Position numbers and translations under genes: made by a program
Part shown: one piece after another, positions 37,258-47,346 of the stretch
Numbering within the stretch: the first letter of the stretch is position 1
Layout: every line of letters begins with the position of its first letter
Assembly (NCBI RefSeq): GCF_004217555.1
Contig: NZ_SHKW01000007.1
Location: forward strand, 186,001 to 250,000
DNA from: Edaphobacter modestus
GTDB taxonomy: Bacteria > Acidobacteriota > Terriglobia > Terriglobales > Acidobacteriaceae
Direction of reading: 5' to 3'
DNA: 64,000 nucleotides
The notes under the pieces: generated by a model
The model's input: only the letters and a program-made list of their open reading frames with translations
Databases searched by the model: none
What the model was told of the DNA's origin: nothing

Positions 37258-38637
37258 GTGTCGCAACAGACGCCCCTCAGCACGATCCCTGACGCTATCC
37301 TCTGGCATGAAGGCATGCTCCTGCGCCCAGAGCACTTCGAGCAGATGACCTCGCGACAGGAGTTGCTTCTCCAGCATCATGCATCCTCTGCCCCATTCGC
37401 CTGGGGTATCTCCCGCATGCTCGTTGACGAGGCAGCACTGTTGCATGGACGCTTTTCTTTGCTCCAACTCGACGCCCGCATGCCCGACGGCCTCATCATC
37501 CACCTCTCACGGGCCGACGATCCCGACCAGAGCTCGCAACCCTCAATCGATCTGGCCGCCCTGAACGTGAGCTTCCAGCAGCAGCCTTTCCTGGTTTACC
37601 TCGCCGTCGTCGCGCTCCAGCCCGGCGTCTTGGCCGCGTCCGATCTTCGCGCTGTTGCCGTTGCTTCTGCGGACGAAGTGCTCCGTCAAGGAGGAGCCTC
37701 GTTGCCCGAGGAGGGCGAAGAGGAAGAGCATCTTCCCATTCCGCGGCTTCGTCCCCGTTTCCATCTCATCGCCTCACAACAGGGCATCTCATCCAAGTAC
37801 ATCAGCATGCCTATCGCAAGGCTAGGTCTCCGCAACGGCGTCTGGGTCCTAGACGAGCAGTACATTCCACCCGCCGATCGAGTGATCTCCGATTCGCCTC
37901 TCGCCCGAGGCTGTGCAGAGACCATTCGCCGGGTGCGCGAACTCGCGATCTTCACCCATGATCGTTTTCGAGCCATGTCGGCCAAAGAGCGCGGAGAGCG
38001 ACAGCACGAACTAACCACTGTGCGCAGCCTCGTTGCTTCCCTTCCTCACTGCGAAGCACTCCTAGCAGCTGGCTGTGTTCATCCCTTCTCGCTCTATCTC
38101 GACTTCTGCTCGCTCGCAGGACACATTTCCGGACTCTCTGCGCAACCCATTCCACCCACCTTTCGCCCCTACAACCACAACGATCCTGCCCTCAGCTTCG
38201 CCGAACTGGACCTCTACATCAACCAGGTGCTCGCCGAGGGCGACTTGCGACAGTATCTAGGCGTCCCTCTCACTTTTAGCCAGAACGTTTTTTCCGTTCA
38301 CTTCACGCCGGAGTGGTCCGGTCGCCGCCTCATCCTCGCCCTCCGAGCCTCCGGCAATAACGACGCCGGAGCAGTCGCCTGGTGCGACAGCGCTCTGATA
38401 GGCTCACGGAAGTTCCAACAGGGTATGCGCGAACGCCGCGTGCTCGGTGCCGAACGCACTCGCCTTAGCTCCGAACCTGGTCTCTTTGCTGGATCTGGAG
38501 TGATCCTCTATCACATTCACGAAAACCACGATTATCTTATGCCAGGTGAGCCTCTCGATCTGGCCACTGCCACCTCAATACTCCCAACCGATATTCCGGT
38601 GGAGATAACGCTATATATTCGGCAGATCTCAAACTAA
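37258..38637 (+). CDS. tssK: T6SS baseplate protein TssK
   Basis: 459 residues from GTG 37258 (aggag 11 nt upstream). The N-terminus IPDAILWHEGMLLRPEHFEQ is the TssK/ImpJ/VasE hallmark, followed by the shoulder domain and a C-terminal region (YLMPGEPLDLATATSILPTD) that docks on TssL/TssM. TssK links the baseplate wedge to the membrane complex and often serves as an adaptor. The length matches the family (~440-460). The gene is in the tss operon between tssJ and tssL. Confidence 0.93.
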   Translation: MSQQTPLSTIPDAILWHEGMLLRPEHFEQMTSRQELLLQHHASSAPFAWGISRMLVDEAALLHGRFSLLQLDARMPDGLIIHLSRADDPDQSSQPSIDLAALNVSFQQQPFLVYLAVVALQPGVLAASDLRAVAVASADEVLRQGGASLPEEGEEEEHLPIPRLRPRFHLIASQQGISSKYISMPIARLGLRNGVWVLDEQYIPPADRVISDSPLARGCAETIRRVRELAIFTHDRFRAMSAKERGERQHELTTVRSLVASLPHCEALLAAGCVHPFSLYLDFCSLAGHISGLSAQPIPPTFRPYNHNDPALSFAELDLYINQVLAEGDLRQYLGVPLTFSQNVFSVHFTPEWSGRRLILALRASGNNDAGAVAWCDSALIGSRKFQQGMRERRVLGAERTRLSSEPGLFAGSGVILYHIHENHDYLMPGEPLDLATATSILPTDIPVEITLYIRQISN

Positions 38638-38671
38638 TCCTTCCTTCCAGAGCAATAAGGCCTTGAGATCC

Positions 38672-39442
38672 ATGTACTCGATTGAAAATTCCGTGCTTCT
38701 CATGCAGTTTCGCCAGTTTTGTAGCGAACTCATGCGCTTGAAAGCACTGGTCGAGAAGTCGTACCCCGTGGACGACGCTCGGCCTATAACTCCCAACGCC
38801 GCGCTCGACTCACACATCGACGAGGTCCGTCAAAGCCTACTTACCCTGCTCGAACAGCAGGCACAGCGCACCAGCGACATTGGTGGAACCATTGGCTTCG
38901 GCATCTTTCGCGAGGCCGAGTACGTTATGGCCACACTGGCCGACGAGACCCTCCTCAACGCACGGTGGTCTGGCCGCGAACAATGGTCCCTCCTGGAAGA
39001 GGAGTTGTTCCATTCCCACGCCTCCGGCGATCTCTTCTTCAGTAAGCTGGATCGCCTTCTCACCAGCGGCTCCGCCACCAACGACCTGGCCATGATCTAC
39101 TTCCAGGCGCTTGCTCTCGACTTCAAAGGACGTTACCGCAACTCCGATCCCCGCCGCCAGATCGACCGTTATCGCCGACAGCTCTTTCTCAAAATCTACG
39201 GTCAGCCCGTTAGCGAACTTAAGCCCCAACCGGTCTTTCTCCAGACCTACGAGTCGACCGTCATCGAAGATGAGACTCGTCACATCCCCAGCTCTCACCT
39301 CTGGTGGTTCGTAGTCGCAGGAGTGCTTGCCGTGTGGATCGTCGCCTCCAGCCTGCTCTGGGTCGATCTCGAAGCCGGCATCTCCGCTCGCGTCGAACGG
39401 ATTCAGGCCGCGGCGCGAACCTCGGGAGCGACCACCCGATGA
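38672..39442 (+). CDS. tssL: T6SS inner-membrane protein TssL (DotU/IcmH)
   Basis: 256 residues from ATG 38672; a TTG 9 nt upstream is possible. The cytoplasmic domain has the DotU pattern (REAEYVMATLADETLLNARW, EEELFHSHASGDLFFSKLDR), followed by one C-terminal transmembrane helix (LWWFVVAGVLAVWIVASSLL). There is no OmpA-like peptidoglycan-binding extension, so peptidoglycan anchoring must come from elsewhere, possibly the SPOR protein at the end of the cluster (inference). Its stop overlaps the tssM start (ATGA). Confidence 0.93.
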   Translation: MYSIENSVLLMQFRQFCSELMRLKALVEKSYPVDDARPITPNAALDSHIDEVRQSLLTLLEQQAQRTSDIGGTIGFGIFREAEYVMATLADETLLNARWSGREQWSLLEEELFHSHASGDLFFSKLDRLLTSGSATNDLAMIYFQALALDFKGRYRNSDPRRQIDRYRRQLFLKIYGQPVSELKPQPVFLQTYESTVIEDETRHIPSSHLWWFVVAGVLAVWIVASSLLWVDLEAGISARVERIQAAARTSGATTR

Positions 39443-42400
39443 TGACGGCATTCATCCTCGCCACACCCGGGGTCATCCCCCTTCTCTGGGGCTGCCTCGT
39501 CCTGCTGCTTCTCTTCCTCCTTGTGCTCATCATCTATATTGGATGGCGCGCCCGGAGAGCTGCAGCCCCTAGACCGGCGCTGAGCGCCGACCCGACTGCC
39601 TCGGCCACTGCTGACTCCGATGACGTTACCCCTGCGTTGGCTTCGGAGCTCCCCGCGGCCTTCTCCGGCGCAATCGACATTCTGCGCGCCCGTGCGCACG
39701 GCCAGGACATTCGTTACACGCTGCCCTGGTTCCTCCTGCTCGGCCCAGCTGGTGCGGGTAAGAGTAGCCTTATCTCTGACTCCAGCCTCTCTAACCAAGT
39801 CGACGAACAGATACAACTCGAACATAGCGCTGGCTTCACCTGGAGTTTCTTTGATAGCGGAATCGTAATTGATGTCGGAGGCTGGGCTCTGTCCTCCGGA
39901 GTCGAATCCGCCTCCGCGTGGCGTCGTCTGCTTCGTCTCTTCCTCAATCATCGCCCTGCTCGTCCCCTCGACGGCATTCTCCTCGCCATACCTGCCAGCG
40001 ATCTGACTGGCCCCAAAGCTCTCTCTCACGCAGCTCTGGTTGAACGTGGAGCTCTCATTCAGCAGCGCTTGAAGCAGATTACTCAAACGCTGTCCTTTCA
40101 GCTCCCGATCTACATCATTCTCACCAAATGCGATGCTATCCCCGGCTTTAGCGAGTTCACCGCAGAACTTATACCGGAGGAGCTGCAACAGATCTTCGGC
40201 TGGTCCAAGCCCCAGAATGACTCCATCGCGTTTCACCCGGAGTGGGTCGATGAGGGCATCGACTCCATGCGAGTCTCTCTCGAGCGCAAGCAGGGAGAAC
40301 TATTCGCCCTCAACGAGCCTGGCCCTGGCCGCGATGCCATGTTCTTCTTTCCTGGCGAACTGTTCAGCCTGAGCCCCAACCTGCGTCTTCTACTAAGCCG
40401 TGCCATGCGTGGCAACGACCATACCCCACCACCTCTGCTTCGCGGTATCTACTGCTGCGGCTCGATGGACTTTCAGCCACCCGCCTCCACGGCCAGTCCC
40501 CATCTCATACCGGTCTCCGTGCCCGTCGGCGTTCACGGACGCGATACATCCAATAGCCAACCAGCGAATTATTCCTGGGCTGCACACCAGATTGAATCCT
40601 GGTTGCGGTCCGACCTGCAGATTGCTTTCGTCCAAGACCTCTTCCTGAAAAGGATCTTCGCTGAAAAGGGTCTCGCCACCCCTCTTGCCAGGCACTTCGC
40701 CAGTCGTGACCACACACGCACGATCCTGCAAATCGTTAGCGCGACCATCGCGGCCGTCCTGACTATCGGCACGGCCTTTGCCTATCACCGCCTCAGTGTC
40801 GATCAGCAGCATCTCGTTCCTCTGCTTGATACCATCCAGACCGATCTTCAGATTCCCCCTCGCATGGGGGACGATGCATTCACGACCGGACGGCACGCCG
40901 GAGCCGAAACCTTGATCCACGCCATGGCCGGCTTCAAGACCGAAGGATTCCGCTCCGTCTTTATCCCGGCCTCTTGGTTCAACGACGTCAATACTTCCAT
41001 CCGCTTGGCGATGATCCCTGCTTTCCGCGTCCTGATACTCGAGCGCTTCCATCAGGGCCTCGAAGCTCGAATGCGTCAACTCTCTGATCCCTATCGCCTT
41101 CCTCTGCCGAATATCCCCGGCATCTCCCCAAATCACATTGCGCCCCCGACAGAATCCCTTAGTCAGATTCCCGAATACCTGCAGATGCAGGCCTTCATCC
41201 AGCAAACGTCACAGCTGCAGCAGTTCGTCTCCATCTACGACAAGCTCAGCAAACACGACTCCGGATTGCCGGTTAGCTCGATCATCGATCTGGACGGATA
41301 CCTTCAGCATCGACGCTCCGCGGTCTCCGACAGCGAGGTATCCAATCCCTACTTCAATCAGGCCGTTCACGATGCTGACTGGATTCCTCTTTACTTCGAC
41401 GACGAGACACGCCGTAAGCTTTCCGTCAAAGGCTTAAGTCTCGCTCAAAACCTATGTGATGCCTGGATCGAACATAATCCAACACGCACGGTCTCAGAAC
41501 AGCTGGCCGGTCATATCAAGACGCTCTCTCTCCCCTCCCGGCACTCCTATCAGGAGCTGTCTGAGACCCGTGCCTCTTTCTCTTCCACTATCCGCACATA
41601 CAACGCACCTGACCTGCAGTGGGCAGGAGCTGAAGATTTCATCATGCCGGCCAGTCTGGCTGCCGTGACCGTCATTCCATTTGCCAACAATGCGCTCTTC
41701 ACCTCCACGCTCCGCGATGAAGCGTCCGCGTACGCCACCGAAAGTTTTGCCCGATTTGCATCCGCAACAGATGAGATAGCCACGTCCCTTACCGGCAACC
41801 TCGTAGAAGTGGACGATGGCAAGCTGGGGCTGAGCGATGACGCGCAAAAGATGCAGGTAGCACTTGAAAATCTCATGAGCCTAAGTTTTATGTCGAACTA
41901 CACGTACGCTGGCGATTCCCTCTCCAACCCGTCCCCGCCGCGCTCGTTCACGTGGAACAAATCCTCGCTTGAAGCCGCTGCCACCCTTCCTTCAATTTAC
42001 CAGCGCTATCTCAACGAAGATCTCGATCAGGCGCCCGTGTCTCTCCGTTCAGCCTTCAGTCGCATCGCCTCTGAACAACTCTCGCATACGCTAGAACTCG
42101 CACTCGACCAGGCCATGCAGCCGGCTCGCCCTATAGGCAACAGCGCTCGTTTTTCCGACCTCAATCAACGTGCGCAGGCTTTCGCCGACGTGGCCGGAAC
42201 CATCACCTCTTTGGCCGCCGTCCTTCAGCAATCTAACCTACACGCTCCGTTGGTCCAGCTTACTCAGTCTTCGGTCAACGAGGCGGGCGACCTTTTGCTC
42301 GCCTTCGACCGGACCCTCGATGCAGAACGGCCTTATGGCGTCTCCACCGATGCCTTCAGGCGCTGGACGGCCGATGGCAAACCCTCCGCGCAGATCTTCG

Positions 42401-43644
42401 ATGCTTCTACCCCCGACGCCATCGACGCCTACTTGGCAGCCCAACGTAACACCGTTGAAGAACTGACTGCCTCCGCCGCTCCCTTGGTTGACTTTCTCCG
42501 CTCAAGTCGTGTTTCTCTTCCTCCGCGCATCAGCCGAGTACTCTCCCGTTGGCAAGGGCTGATCAGTGCCGTCGACCATTACAAAGCAAAGCGTCCAGGC
42601 AACTCTCTACAACTCCTCGAGGACTTCATTGCCACAGGCGCCGACAAGTTCGCGGCGTCGCGGTCCTGTGATGCAGGCCGCTTTTCTACTGCACGTCAGA
42701 CCGACTACTTCTCGCTCGAAAATGCGCAGTTCCGTAGCGCGCTCGTTCTCCGCTGCCAGGCCATCTACTCCGAAAGCTTCAACCGCAGCTACAGCCAGCT
42801 TGCAGCCCGCTTTAACCGTGATCTCGCTGGTCGCTTCCCCTTCGCGACGCTCGAGTCCTCAAGCCTGCTTGAGGCAGATCCCGAGTTCGTAGCCGGTGTC
42901 TTCGGCCAGCATGACGCCTTCGGCGATCTCCTGTCCACCACCGCGGATACCCCCCTTGAAGCCCACATCTTTCTCTCTGAGTTACAGGCCACGCGTCCTT
43001 GGTTCACCACTCTGCTCAGCACCGCAACCTCCGGACAACCACCCTCGCTCGACATCCTGCCCGCGTTTCGGGTCAACCGCGAGCAGGAGATTGCCGGCAA
43101 CCAAATCATCGACTGGTCCCTTCAGGTTGGCGCCGACGTTATCCACGCCTCCGATGCCGAGCGCAAACTTCATTGGAACGTGGGTGACCCAGTGCGGCTT
43201 TCTCTCCGTTGGGCTAAGGACGCGCCCTATCTGCCGGCCCCTGCATCCAGTCAACCACATTCAGGGTATGACCTTATTGTCTTCGGCGACACCATCACAT
43301 ACGCATTCAAGGATAGCTGGTCACTACTCCGTATGATTCGCACCTTTGCTCCGTCCATGAGAAAGAACGACAGGCCTAATTCAACCGAGCCGTTTACATT
43401 GGCTCTTTCAATCCCGGAAATACCCGCCTCTGCCAACAGTGCAAGATTGCAACCCGTTGCCACCAGCCGTGCTCTGGTCTTCCTTCGCCTCCTCCTCTCC
43501 ACCCCGGGAGAGAAACAAAATATACAGAGTGACTTCTTTCCCGTAGCCGCTCCCTCTCTTACTCCTCCAACCACATTGAGCGGAAACAGCTTCTCCTCAC
43601 CGTCAGGAGCGACGTTGAATCGACAGGGGGGAAATGGGCGATGA
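39439..43644 (+). CDS. tssM: T6SS inner-membrane protein TssM (IcmF)
   Basis: 1,401 residues. ATG 39439 overlaps the tssL stop; the frame is open further upstream only inside tssL. N-terminal helices (VIPLLWGCLVLLLLFLLVLI), a cytoplasmic NTPase-like domain with Walker A GPAGAGKSSLI, a third helix (LQIVSATIAAVLTIGTAFAY), then a ~900-residue periplasmic part that contacts TssJ. The length is somewhat above classical TssM (~1,130-1,200), from the periplasmic side. It forms the trans-envelope complex with TssJ and TssL. The stop overlaps the tssA start by 4 nt. Confidence 0.93.
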   Translation: MMTAFILATPGVIPLLWGCLVLLLLFLLVLIIYIGWRARRAAAPRPALSADPTASATADSDDVTPALASELPAAFSGAIDILRARAHGQDIRYTLPWFLLLGPAGAGKSSLISDSSLSNQVDEQIQLEHSAGFTWSFFDSGIVIDVGGWALSSGVESASAWRRLLRLFLNHRPARPLDGILLAIPASDLTGPKALSHAALVERGALIQQRLKQITQTLSFQLPIYIILTKCDAIPGFSEFTAELIPEELQQIFGWSKPQNDSIAFHPEWVDEGIDSMRVSLERKQGELFALNEPGPGRDAMFFFPGELFSLSPNLRLLLSRAMRGNDHTPPPLLRGIYCCGSMDFQPPASTASPHLIPVSVPVGVHGRDTSNSQPANYSWAAHQIESWLRSDLQIAFVQDLFLKRIFAEKGLATPLARHFASRDHTRTILQIVSATIAAVLTIGTAFAYHRLSVDQQHLVPLLDTIQTDLQIPPRMGDDAFTTGRHAGAETLIHAMAGFKTEGFRSVFIPASWFNDVNTSIRLAMIPAFRVLILERFHQGLEARMRQLSDPYRLPLPNIPGISPNHIAPPTESLSQIPEYLQMQAFIQQTSQLQQFVSIYDKLSKHDSGLPVSSIIDLDGYLQHRRSAVSDSEVSNPYFNQAVHDADWIPLYFDDETRRKLSVKGLSLAQNLCDAWIEHNPTRTVSEQLAGHIKTLSLPSRHSYQELSETRASFSSTIRTYNAPDLQWAGAEDFIMPASLAAVTVIPFANNALFTSTLRDEASAYATESFARFASATDEIATSLTGNLVEVDDGKLGLSDDAQKMQVALENLMSLSFMSNYTYAGDSLSNPSPPRSFTWNKSSLEAAATLPSIYQRYLNEDLDQAPVSLRSAFSRIASEQLSHTLELALDQAMQPARPIGNSARFSDLNQRAQAFADVAGTITSLAAVLQQSNLHAPLVQLTQSSVNEAGDLLLAFDRTLDAERPYGVSTDAFRRWTADGKPSAQIFDASTPDAIDAYLAAQRNTVEELTASAAPLVDFLRSSRVSLPPRISRVLSRWQGLISAVDHYKAKRPGNSLQLLEDFIATGADKFAASRSCDAGRFSTARQTDYFSLENAQFRSALVLRCQAIYSESFNRSYSQLAARFNRDLAGRFPFATLESSSLLEADPEFVAGVFGQHDAFGDLLSTTADTPLEAHIFLSELQATRPWFTTLLSTATSGQPPSLDILPAFRVNREQEIAGNQIIDWSLQVGADVIHASDAERKLHWNVGDPVRLSLRWAKDAPYLPAPASSQPHSGYDLIVFGDTITYAFKDSWSLLRMIRTFAPSMRKNDRPNSTEPFTLALSIPEIPASANSARLQPVATSRALVFLRLLLSTPGEKQNIQSDFFPVAAPSLTPPTTLSGNSFSSPSGATLNRQGGNGR

Positions 43645-44786
43645 CGAATCTTATCTACGACCGTGAACTTCTGATGCGGCCCATTACCCCTGACGCCCCT
43701 GCTGGCGAGTCGCTCCGTTACGACCCTGTCTACGACAGAATCTCCACCGCCCGCCGGCAGGAGGCCGCACTATCGCAGGGAGTCTGGCAGCGCGCCACGC
43801 AGCAGGCTGACTGGAACCTTGTCGAAGAACTGTGTCGTAGTGCTCTTGCCACGCGTTCCAAGGACCTGCAGATTGCTGTATGGCTTGCCGAAGCCTGGTT
43901 ATACCTTTTTGGTCTGCCTGGTTTTATCAGCGGATGCAGTCTTATCGAAGACCTGCACGAACTCTACCTCGTAGAGTTGATCCCATCATCCGAGTCGGCC
44001 CGGCAGGCTCTCGAAGGCGGCACTCCTCTCCCTCTCGACAGTGCCGACCCAGCGATTGAACACCGTCTTAACATCCTGCAGTGGATGAACGACAAGTTCT
44101 CGATAGCAATTAAACTTCGTCCTCTCACTGCGCCCATCGAGGGCGCCGAAGTTCCGGCGGTCTCTCTCGCCGATATCGAAACAGCGCAGCATAGCCAACG
44201 GGCTGCGCGACGCCAGGGGACTCCACATGACGTCCCCTCCGGGGATGCTCATCTTGCTCGGAGCATCCAACTTACTCCGCCTGAATTTATCGCCCAGACG
44301 TGGAACGAGCTCCAGCACGCAATCGAGAGCATCGACCAGCTCGGCTCCGCGCTGGACCGCTACTACGGCCCCGCGTCTAGTAGCCTCCTCCGCATTCGGT
44401 CAGTACTCCACGAGATGTCCGTGGCAATAGCTTCGGCCGTTCCTGAAATCGATCCACAACCACACGAGGAGACCATTACCTCGCTTGAAACCGGCAGTGA
44501 CCTACTGCCTGCCGTTCACAAGCCGTCAGCGTCAGTGAACTTTGACAGCGGTGCAAGCATTCAAACTCGCGAAGAGGCCTACGAGGCCCTCGTCCAAATC
44601 GCCAATTTTCTCGCTCGCCTCGAGCCGCACAGCCCGGTCCCCTATCTCCTCCATCGCGCCATCGCCTGGGGAGGCATGAGCCTGAAGGAGCTTCTCCCGG
44701 AGCTGTTGCACGACCAAGCTGCATTGAAAGATGTAGGGCATCTGCTTCGTTTTGAGGGAGCCGACGCACATTCGATCGACAAATAG
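43641..44786 (+). CDS. tssA: T6SS TssA (ImpA N-terminal domain)
   Basis: 381 residues. The ImpA_N domain is visible at the N-terminus (RPITPDAPAGESLRYDPVYD, RATQQADWNLVEELCRSALA, RSKDLQIAVWLAEAWLYLFG). The C-terminal region (EAYEALVQIANFLARLEPHS, PVPYLLHRAIAWG) is the short TssA C-terminal module seen in many TssA proteins. TssA primes tube and sheath polymerisation and caps the distal end. Start overlaps tssM (ATGA); tssB follows 15 bp later. Confidence 0.9.
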   Translation: MTNLIYDRELLMRPITPDAPAGESLRYDPVYDRISTARRQEAALSQGVWQRATQQADWNLVEELCRSALATRSKDLQIAVWLAEAWLYLFGLPGFISGCSLIEDLHELYLVELIPSSESARQALEGGTPLPLDSADPAIEHRLNILQWMNDKFSIAIKLRPLTAPIEGAEVPAVSLADIETAQHSQRAARRQGTPHDVPSGDAHLARSIQLTPPEFIAQTWNELQHAIESIDQLGSALDRYYGPASSSLLRIRSVLHEMSVAIASAVPEIDPQPHEETITSLETGSDLLPAVHKPSASVNFDSGASIQTREEAYEALVQIANFLARLEPHSPVPYLLHRAIAWGGMSLKELLPELLHDQAALKDVGHLLRFEGADAHSIDK

Positions 44787-44801
44787 CCCACGGAGGAAGT
44801 C

Positions 44802-45314
44802 ATGGCAGAAAGTACGCAACATAAGCTCGACCGCGTTCGACCCCCCAGAGTTCAGATCACCTACGACGTTGAAATTGGCGGAGCCATTCAGAAAAAGGAA
44901 CTGCCTTTAGTCGTTGGCATCATGTCTGATCTCACCGGCGCAACCGTCAACGCTGTCCCACTCAAAGATCGCAAATTTGTCGAAATCGACCGCGACAACT
45001 TTAACGAGGTCATGAAGTCTCTTGCCCCAACGGCCTCCATCTCGGTGGCAAATCACATCGACAAGAATGCCTCTTCGCTGCCCGTCTCGCTCAGCTTCCA
45101 GACTATCGAGGATTTCACCCCTGCCAATCTGGTCGAGCAGGTCGAAGGTCTTCGCAAGCTCCTCGCGTCGCGCCGTCGCCTTAACGATCTCCTTGCCAAG
45201 CTCGACGGCAACGACGCATTGAACTCCGTCCTGCTCGACGTTGTTGCCAAACCGGAAGAACTGAAGCAGCTCAAAGCCAGCAACACAGCCGAAGAGGAGG
45301 TCACCAATGGCTAA
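44802..45314 (+). CDS. tssB: T6SS contractile sheath small subunit TssB (VipA)
   Basis: 170 residues. RPPRVQITYDVEIGGAIQKK, ELPLVVGIMSDLTG and KFVEIDRDNFNEVMKSLAP are characteristic TssB segments, and length is typical. TssB pairs with TssC in the contractile sheath around the Hcp tube. ATG 44802 has a ggaggaag site. The 3' end overlaps tssC by 8 nt, as in most T6SS clusters, ensuring equal synthesis. Confidence 0.96.
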   Translation: MAESTQHKLDRVRPPRVQITYDVEIGGAIQKKELPLVVGIMSDLTGATVNAVPLKDRKFVEIDRDNFNEVMKSLAPTASISVANHIDKNASSLPVSLSFQTIEDFTPANLVEQVEGLRKLLASRRRLNDLLAKLDGNDALNSVLLDVVAKPEELKQLKASNTAEEEVTNG

Positions 45315-46779
45315 CACGCCCGAAACCGATACCACTACTGTTCCGGTCACCGTCATGGATCGGGTCATTGACCAGGGCCGCATCATCCGCGACGATTCAC
45401 AGCGTCCCTACGCCATGACCCTCGTGTCCGAGTATGCTACCCAGGTGCTCGATGAGGGCATGACTGTCAACAAGCAAAGCGCCCTTGCCGGTATCAAACA
45501 GCGCATCGCCGAGATCGACCAGACCGTCAGCGATCAGCTCAACGCCATCATGCACTCCGAAGCCTTCCAGGCGCTGGAGGCAGCATGGCGCGGCCTGCAC
45601 TATCTCGTCATGAACTCCGAGACCGGCACCATGCTTAAGCTGCGCCTGCTCAGCGCCTCAAAGAAAGAACTCCTCGCCGATCTCGAAAAGGCCACCGAGT
45701 TCGATCAAAGCGCGCTCTTCAAGAAGATCTACGAAGAGGAGTACGGCACCTTCGGAGGCAACCCCTTCAGCGTTCTCGTTGGCGACTACCACTTCGGTCG
45801 CAGCCCACAGGACGTCGCCATGCTGGAGCAAATCTCGCACGTCGCTGCAGCCGCCCATGCCCCCTTCCTCACCGCCGCCAACCCCGCACTGTTCGATATG
45901 GACAGCTTCACTGAGCTCTCGGTCCCTCGCGATCTGGCGAAACAGTTTGAGTCCACCGAACTCATCAAGTGGCGCTCCTTCCGCGACTCCGAAGACTCGC
46001 GCTACGTTACTCTCACCCTTCCCCGCGTTCTGCTTCGGCTACCGTACGGTCCTAAAACCGTACCTGTCGACGAGTTCGATTTCGTAGAGGACGTCGACGG
46101 GAAGGACCACAGCAAATATCTATGGGGAAACTCTGCGTACGCACTCGCCCAGCGCATCACAGATGCCTTCGCCAAGTACAAGTGGTGCGCCGCCATTCGC
46201 GGCGTCGAAGGTGGCGGGCTGATTGAAGGGCTTCCCGCACACGTATTCGAGACGGATGACGGGGACCTCGCACTTAAGTGTCCTACGGAGATCTCAATTA
46301 CCGACCGTCGCGAAAATGAACTGAACAACCTCGGCTTCCTCGCCATTTGTCACCGCAAGAACAGCGATCAGGCAGCCTTCTTCGGCGGCCAGACGACAAA
46401 CAAACCCAAGGTTTACAACACCAGCGAGGCTAACGCGAACGCGCGCATCTCCAGCATGCTTCCCTACATCCTTGCATCCTCACGCTTCGCCCATTACCTC
46501 AAGGTCATCATGCGCGATAAGATTGGCAGCTTTATGACCAAAGAAAACGTCCAGAAGTACCTCAACACATGGCTCTCCGACTACATCCTCCTCAACGACA
46601 ACGCACCTCAGAACGTCAAAGCCGCCTACCCGCTCCGCGAGGGTCGTGTAGACGTCTTCGACATCCCCGGAAAACCGGGCAGCTACACTGCGGTCGTTTT
46701 CCTCAAGCCTCACTTCCAGCTCGACGAACTGACCGTCTCTATCCGTCTGGTCGCTGAGCTTCCAGCTCCCGCAGCCTAG
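45307..46779 (+). CDS. tssC: T6SS contractile sheath large subunit TssC (VipB)
   Basis: 490 residues. Signature regions: AFQALEAAWRGLHYLVMNSE, YGTFGGNPFSVLVGDYHFGR, SRYVTLTLPRVLLRLPYGP and the C-terminal GSYTAVVFLKPHFQLDELTV. Length and order are canonical. It forms the sheath with TssB; after contraction, sheaths are normally recycled by ClpV (TssH) through the TssC N-terminus. No clpV is present in this window. Confidence 0.96.
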   Translation: MANTPETDTTTVPVTVMDRVIDQGRIIRDDSQRPYAMTLVSEYATQVLDEGMTVNKQSALAGIKQRIAEIDQTVSDQLNAIMHSEAFQALEAAWRGLHYLVMNSETGTMLKLRLLSASKKELLADLEKATEFDQSALFKKIYEEEYGTFGGNPFSVLVGDYHFGRSPQDVAMLEQISHVAAAAHAPFLTAANPALFDMDSFTELSVPRDLAKQFESTELIKWRSFRDSEDSRYVTLTLPRVLLRLPYGPKTVPVDEFDFVEDVDGKDHSKYLWGNSAYALAQRITDAFAKYKWCAAIRGVEGGGLIEGLPAHVFETDDGDLALKCPTEISITDRRENELNNLGFLAICHRKNSDQAAFFGGQTTNKPKVYNTSEANANARISSMLPYILASSRFAHYLKVIMRDKIGSFMTKENVQKYLNTWLSDYILLNDNAPQNVKAAYPLREGRVDVFDIPGKPGSYTAVVFLKPHFQLDELTVSIRLVAELPAPAA

Positions 46780-46790
46780 CTCACCCATTA

Positions 46791-46819
46791 GCCGACCTTG
46801 CTTCGTAAAGCGGGTCGGC
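46791..46819 (+). terminator. Strong hairpin between tssC and hcp
   Basis: gccgacc (46791-46797) pairs with ggtcggc (46813-46819), with an inner gctt/aagc stem. No T-run follows, so a rho-independent terminator is unlikely. A processing or mRNA-stability element that lets hcp be expressed above the rest of the operon is a reasonable reading. Confidence 0.5.
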
Positions 46820-46863
46820 GTCCCCACCATTTGCAAATCAATGCTTGATCATTAGGAGCATCC

Positions 46864-47346
46864 ATGGACGTACTCATTCTCGACTGCGGCACCATCAACG
46901 GCGAATGCACCCTCACCGACTTTGCCCAAAAGATCGAAATCCTCTCATATAGCCACGGTGTCGCCCAGCAGATCACCGGAGACCAAAGCAACCAGAAACG
47001 TACCTCAGGCAAGCCAAACCACCAGGATTTTACCATCACCAAATACCTCGATCTGGCCACCGCCAGCCTGATCAACTGCTGCAACCAGGCCACAATCCTG
47101 CCCACCGTCAAGCTCATCATCGGCCAAAACGAGGGCGGCAAGGTCAACCAGTACATGAGCTACACCCTGACCAATGCTCTGGTCTCTTCTGTCTCAGTCG
47201 GCGGCGGCGGCGGCGGCAAACCGCAGGAGACCGTAACGTTCAACTACACCTCCATCAGCTGGGACTACAAGGTTCAGACTGCTGACGCGGGTGACAAGGG
47301 AGTGGGTGGCGCCAAGTGGAATCTCGCCACCAACGCGACCGCTTGA
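46864..47346 (+). CDS. hcp: T6SS inner tube protein Hcp (TssD)
   Basis: 160 residues, the classical Hcp length. Recognisable blocks: EILSYSHGVAQQITGD, KPNHQDFTITKYLDLATASL, INCCNQATILPTVKLIIGQN and VTFNYTSISWDYKVQ. A glycine run lies in the extended loop (~residues 117-123). Hcp hexamers stack into the tube expelled on contraction and can carry small effectors. ATG 46864 has taggagc upstream. The stop overlaps a TTG start of tssE. Confidence 0.95.
   Translation: MDVLILDCGTINGECTLTDFAQKIEILSYSHGVAQQITGDQSNQKRTSGKPNHQDFTITKYLDLATASLINCCNQATILPTVKLIIGQNEGGKVNQYMSYTLTNALVSSVSVGGGGGGKPQETVTFNYTSISWDYKVQTADAGDKGVGGAKWNLATNATA

Noticed and set aside
40393..41205. 270-codon minus-strand frame opposite tssM
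   Set aside because: Antisense shadow; tssM has strong family support.
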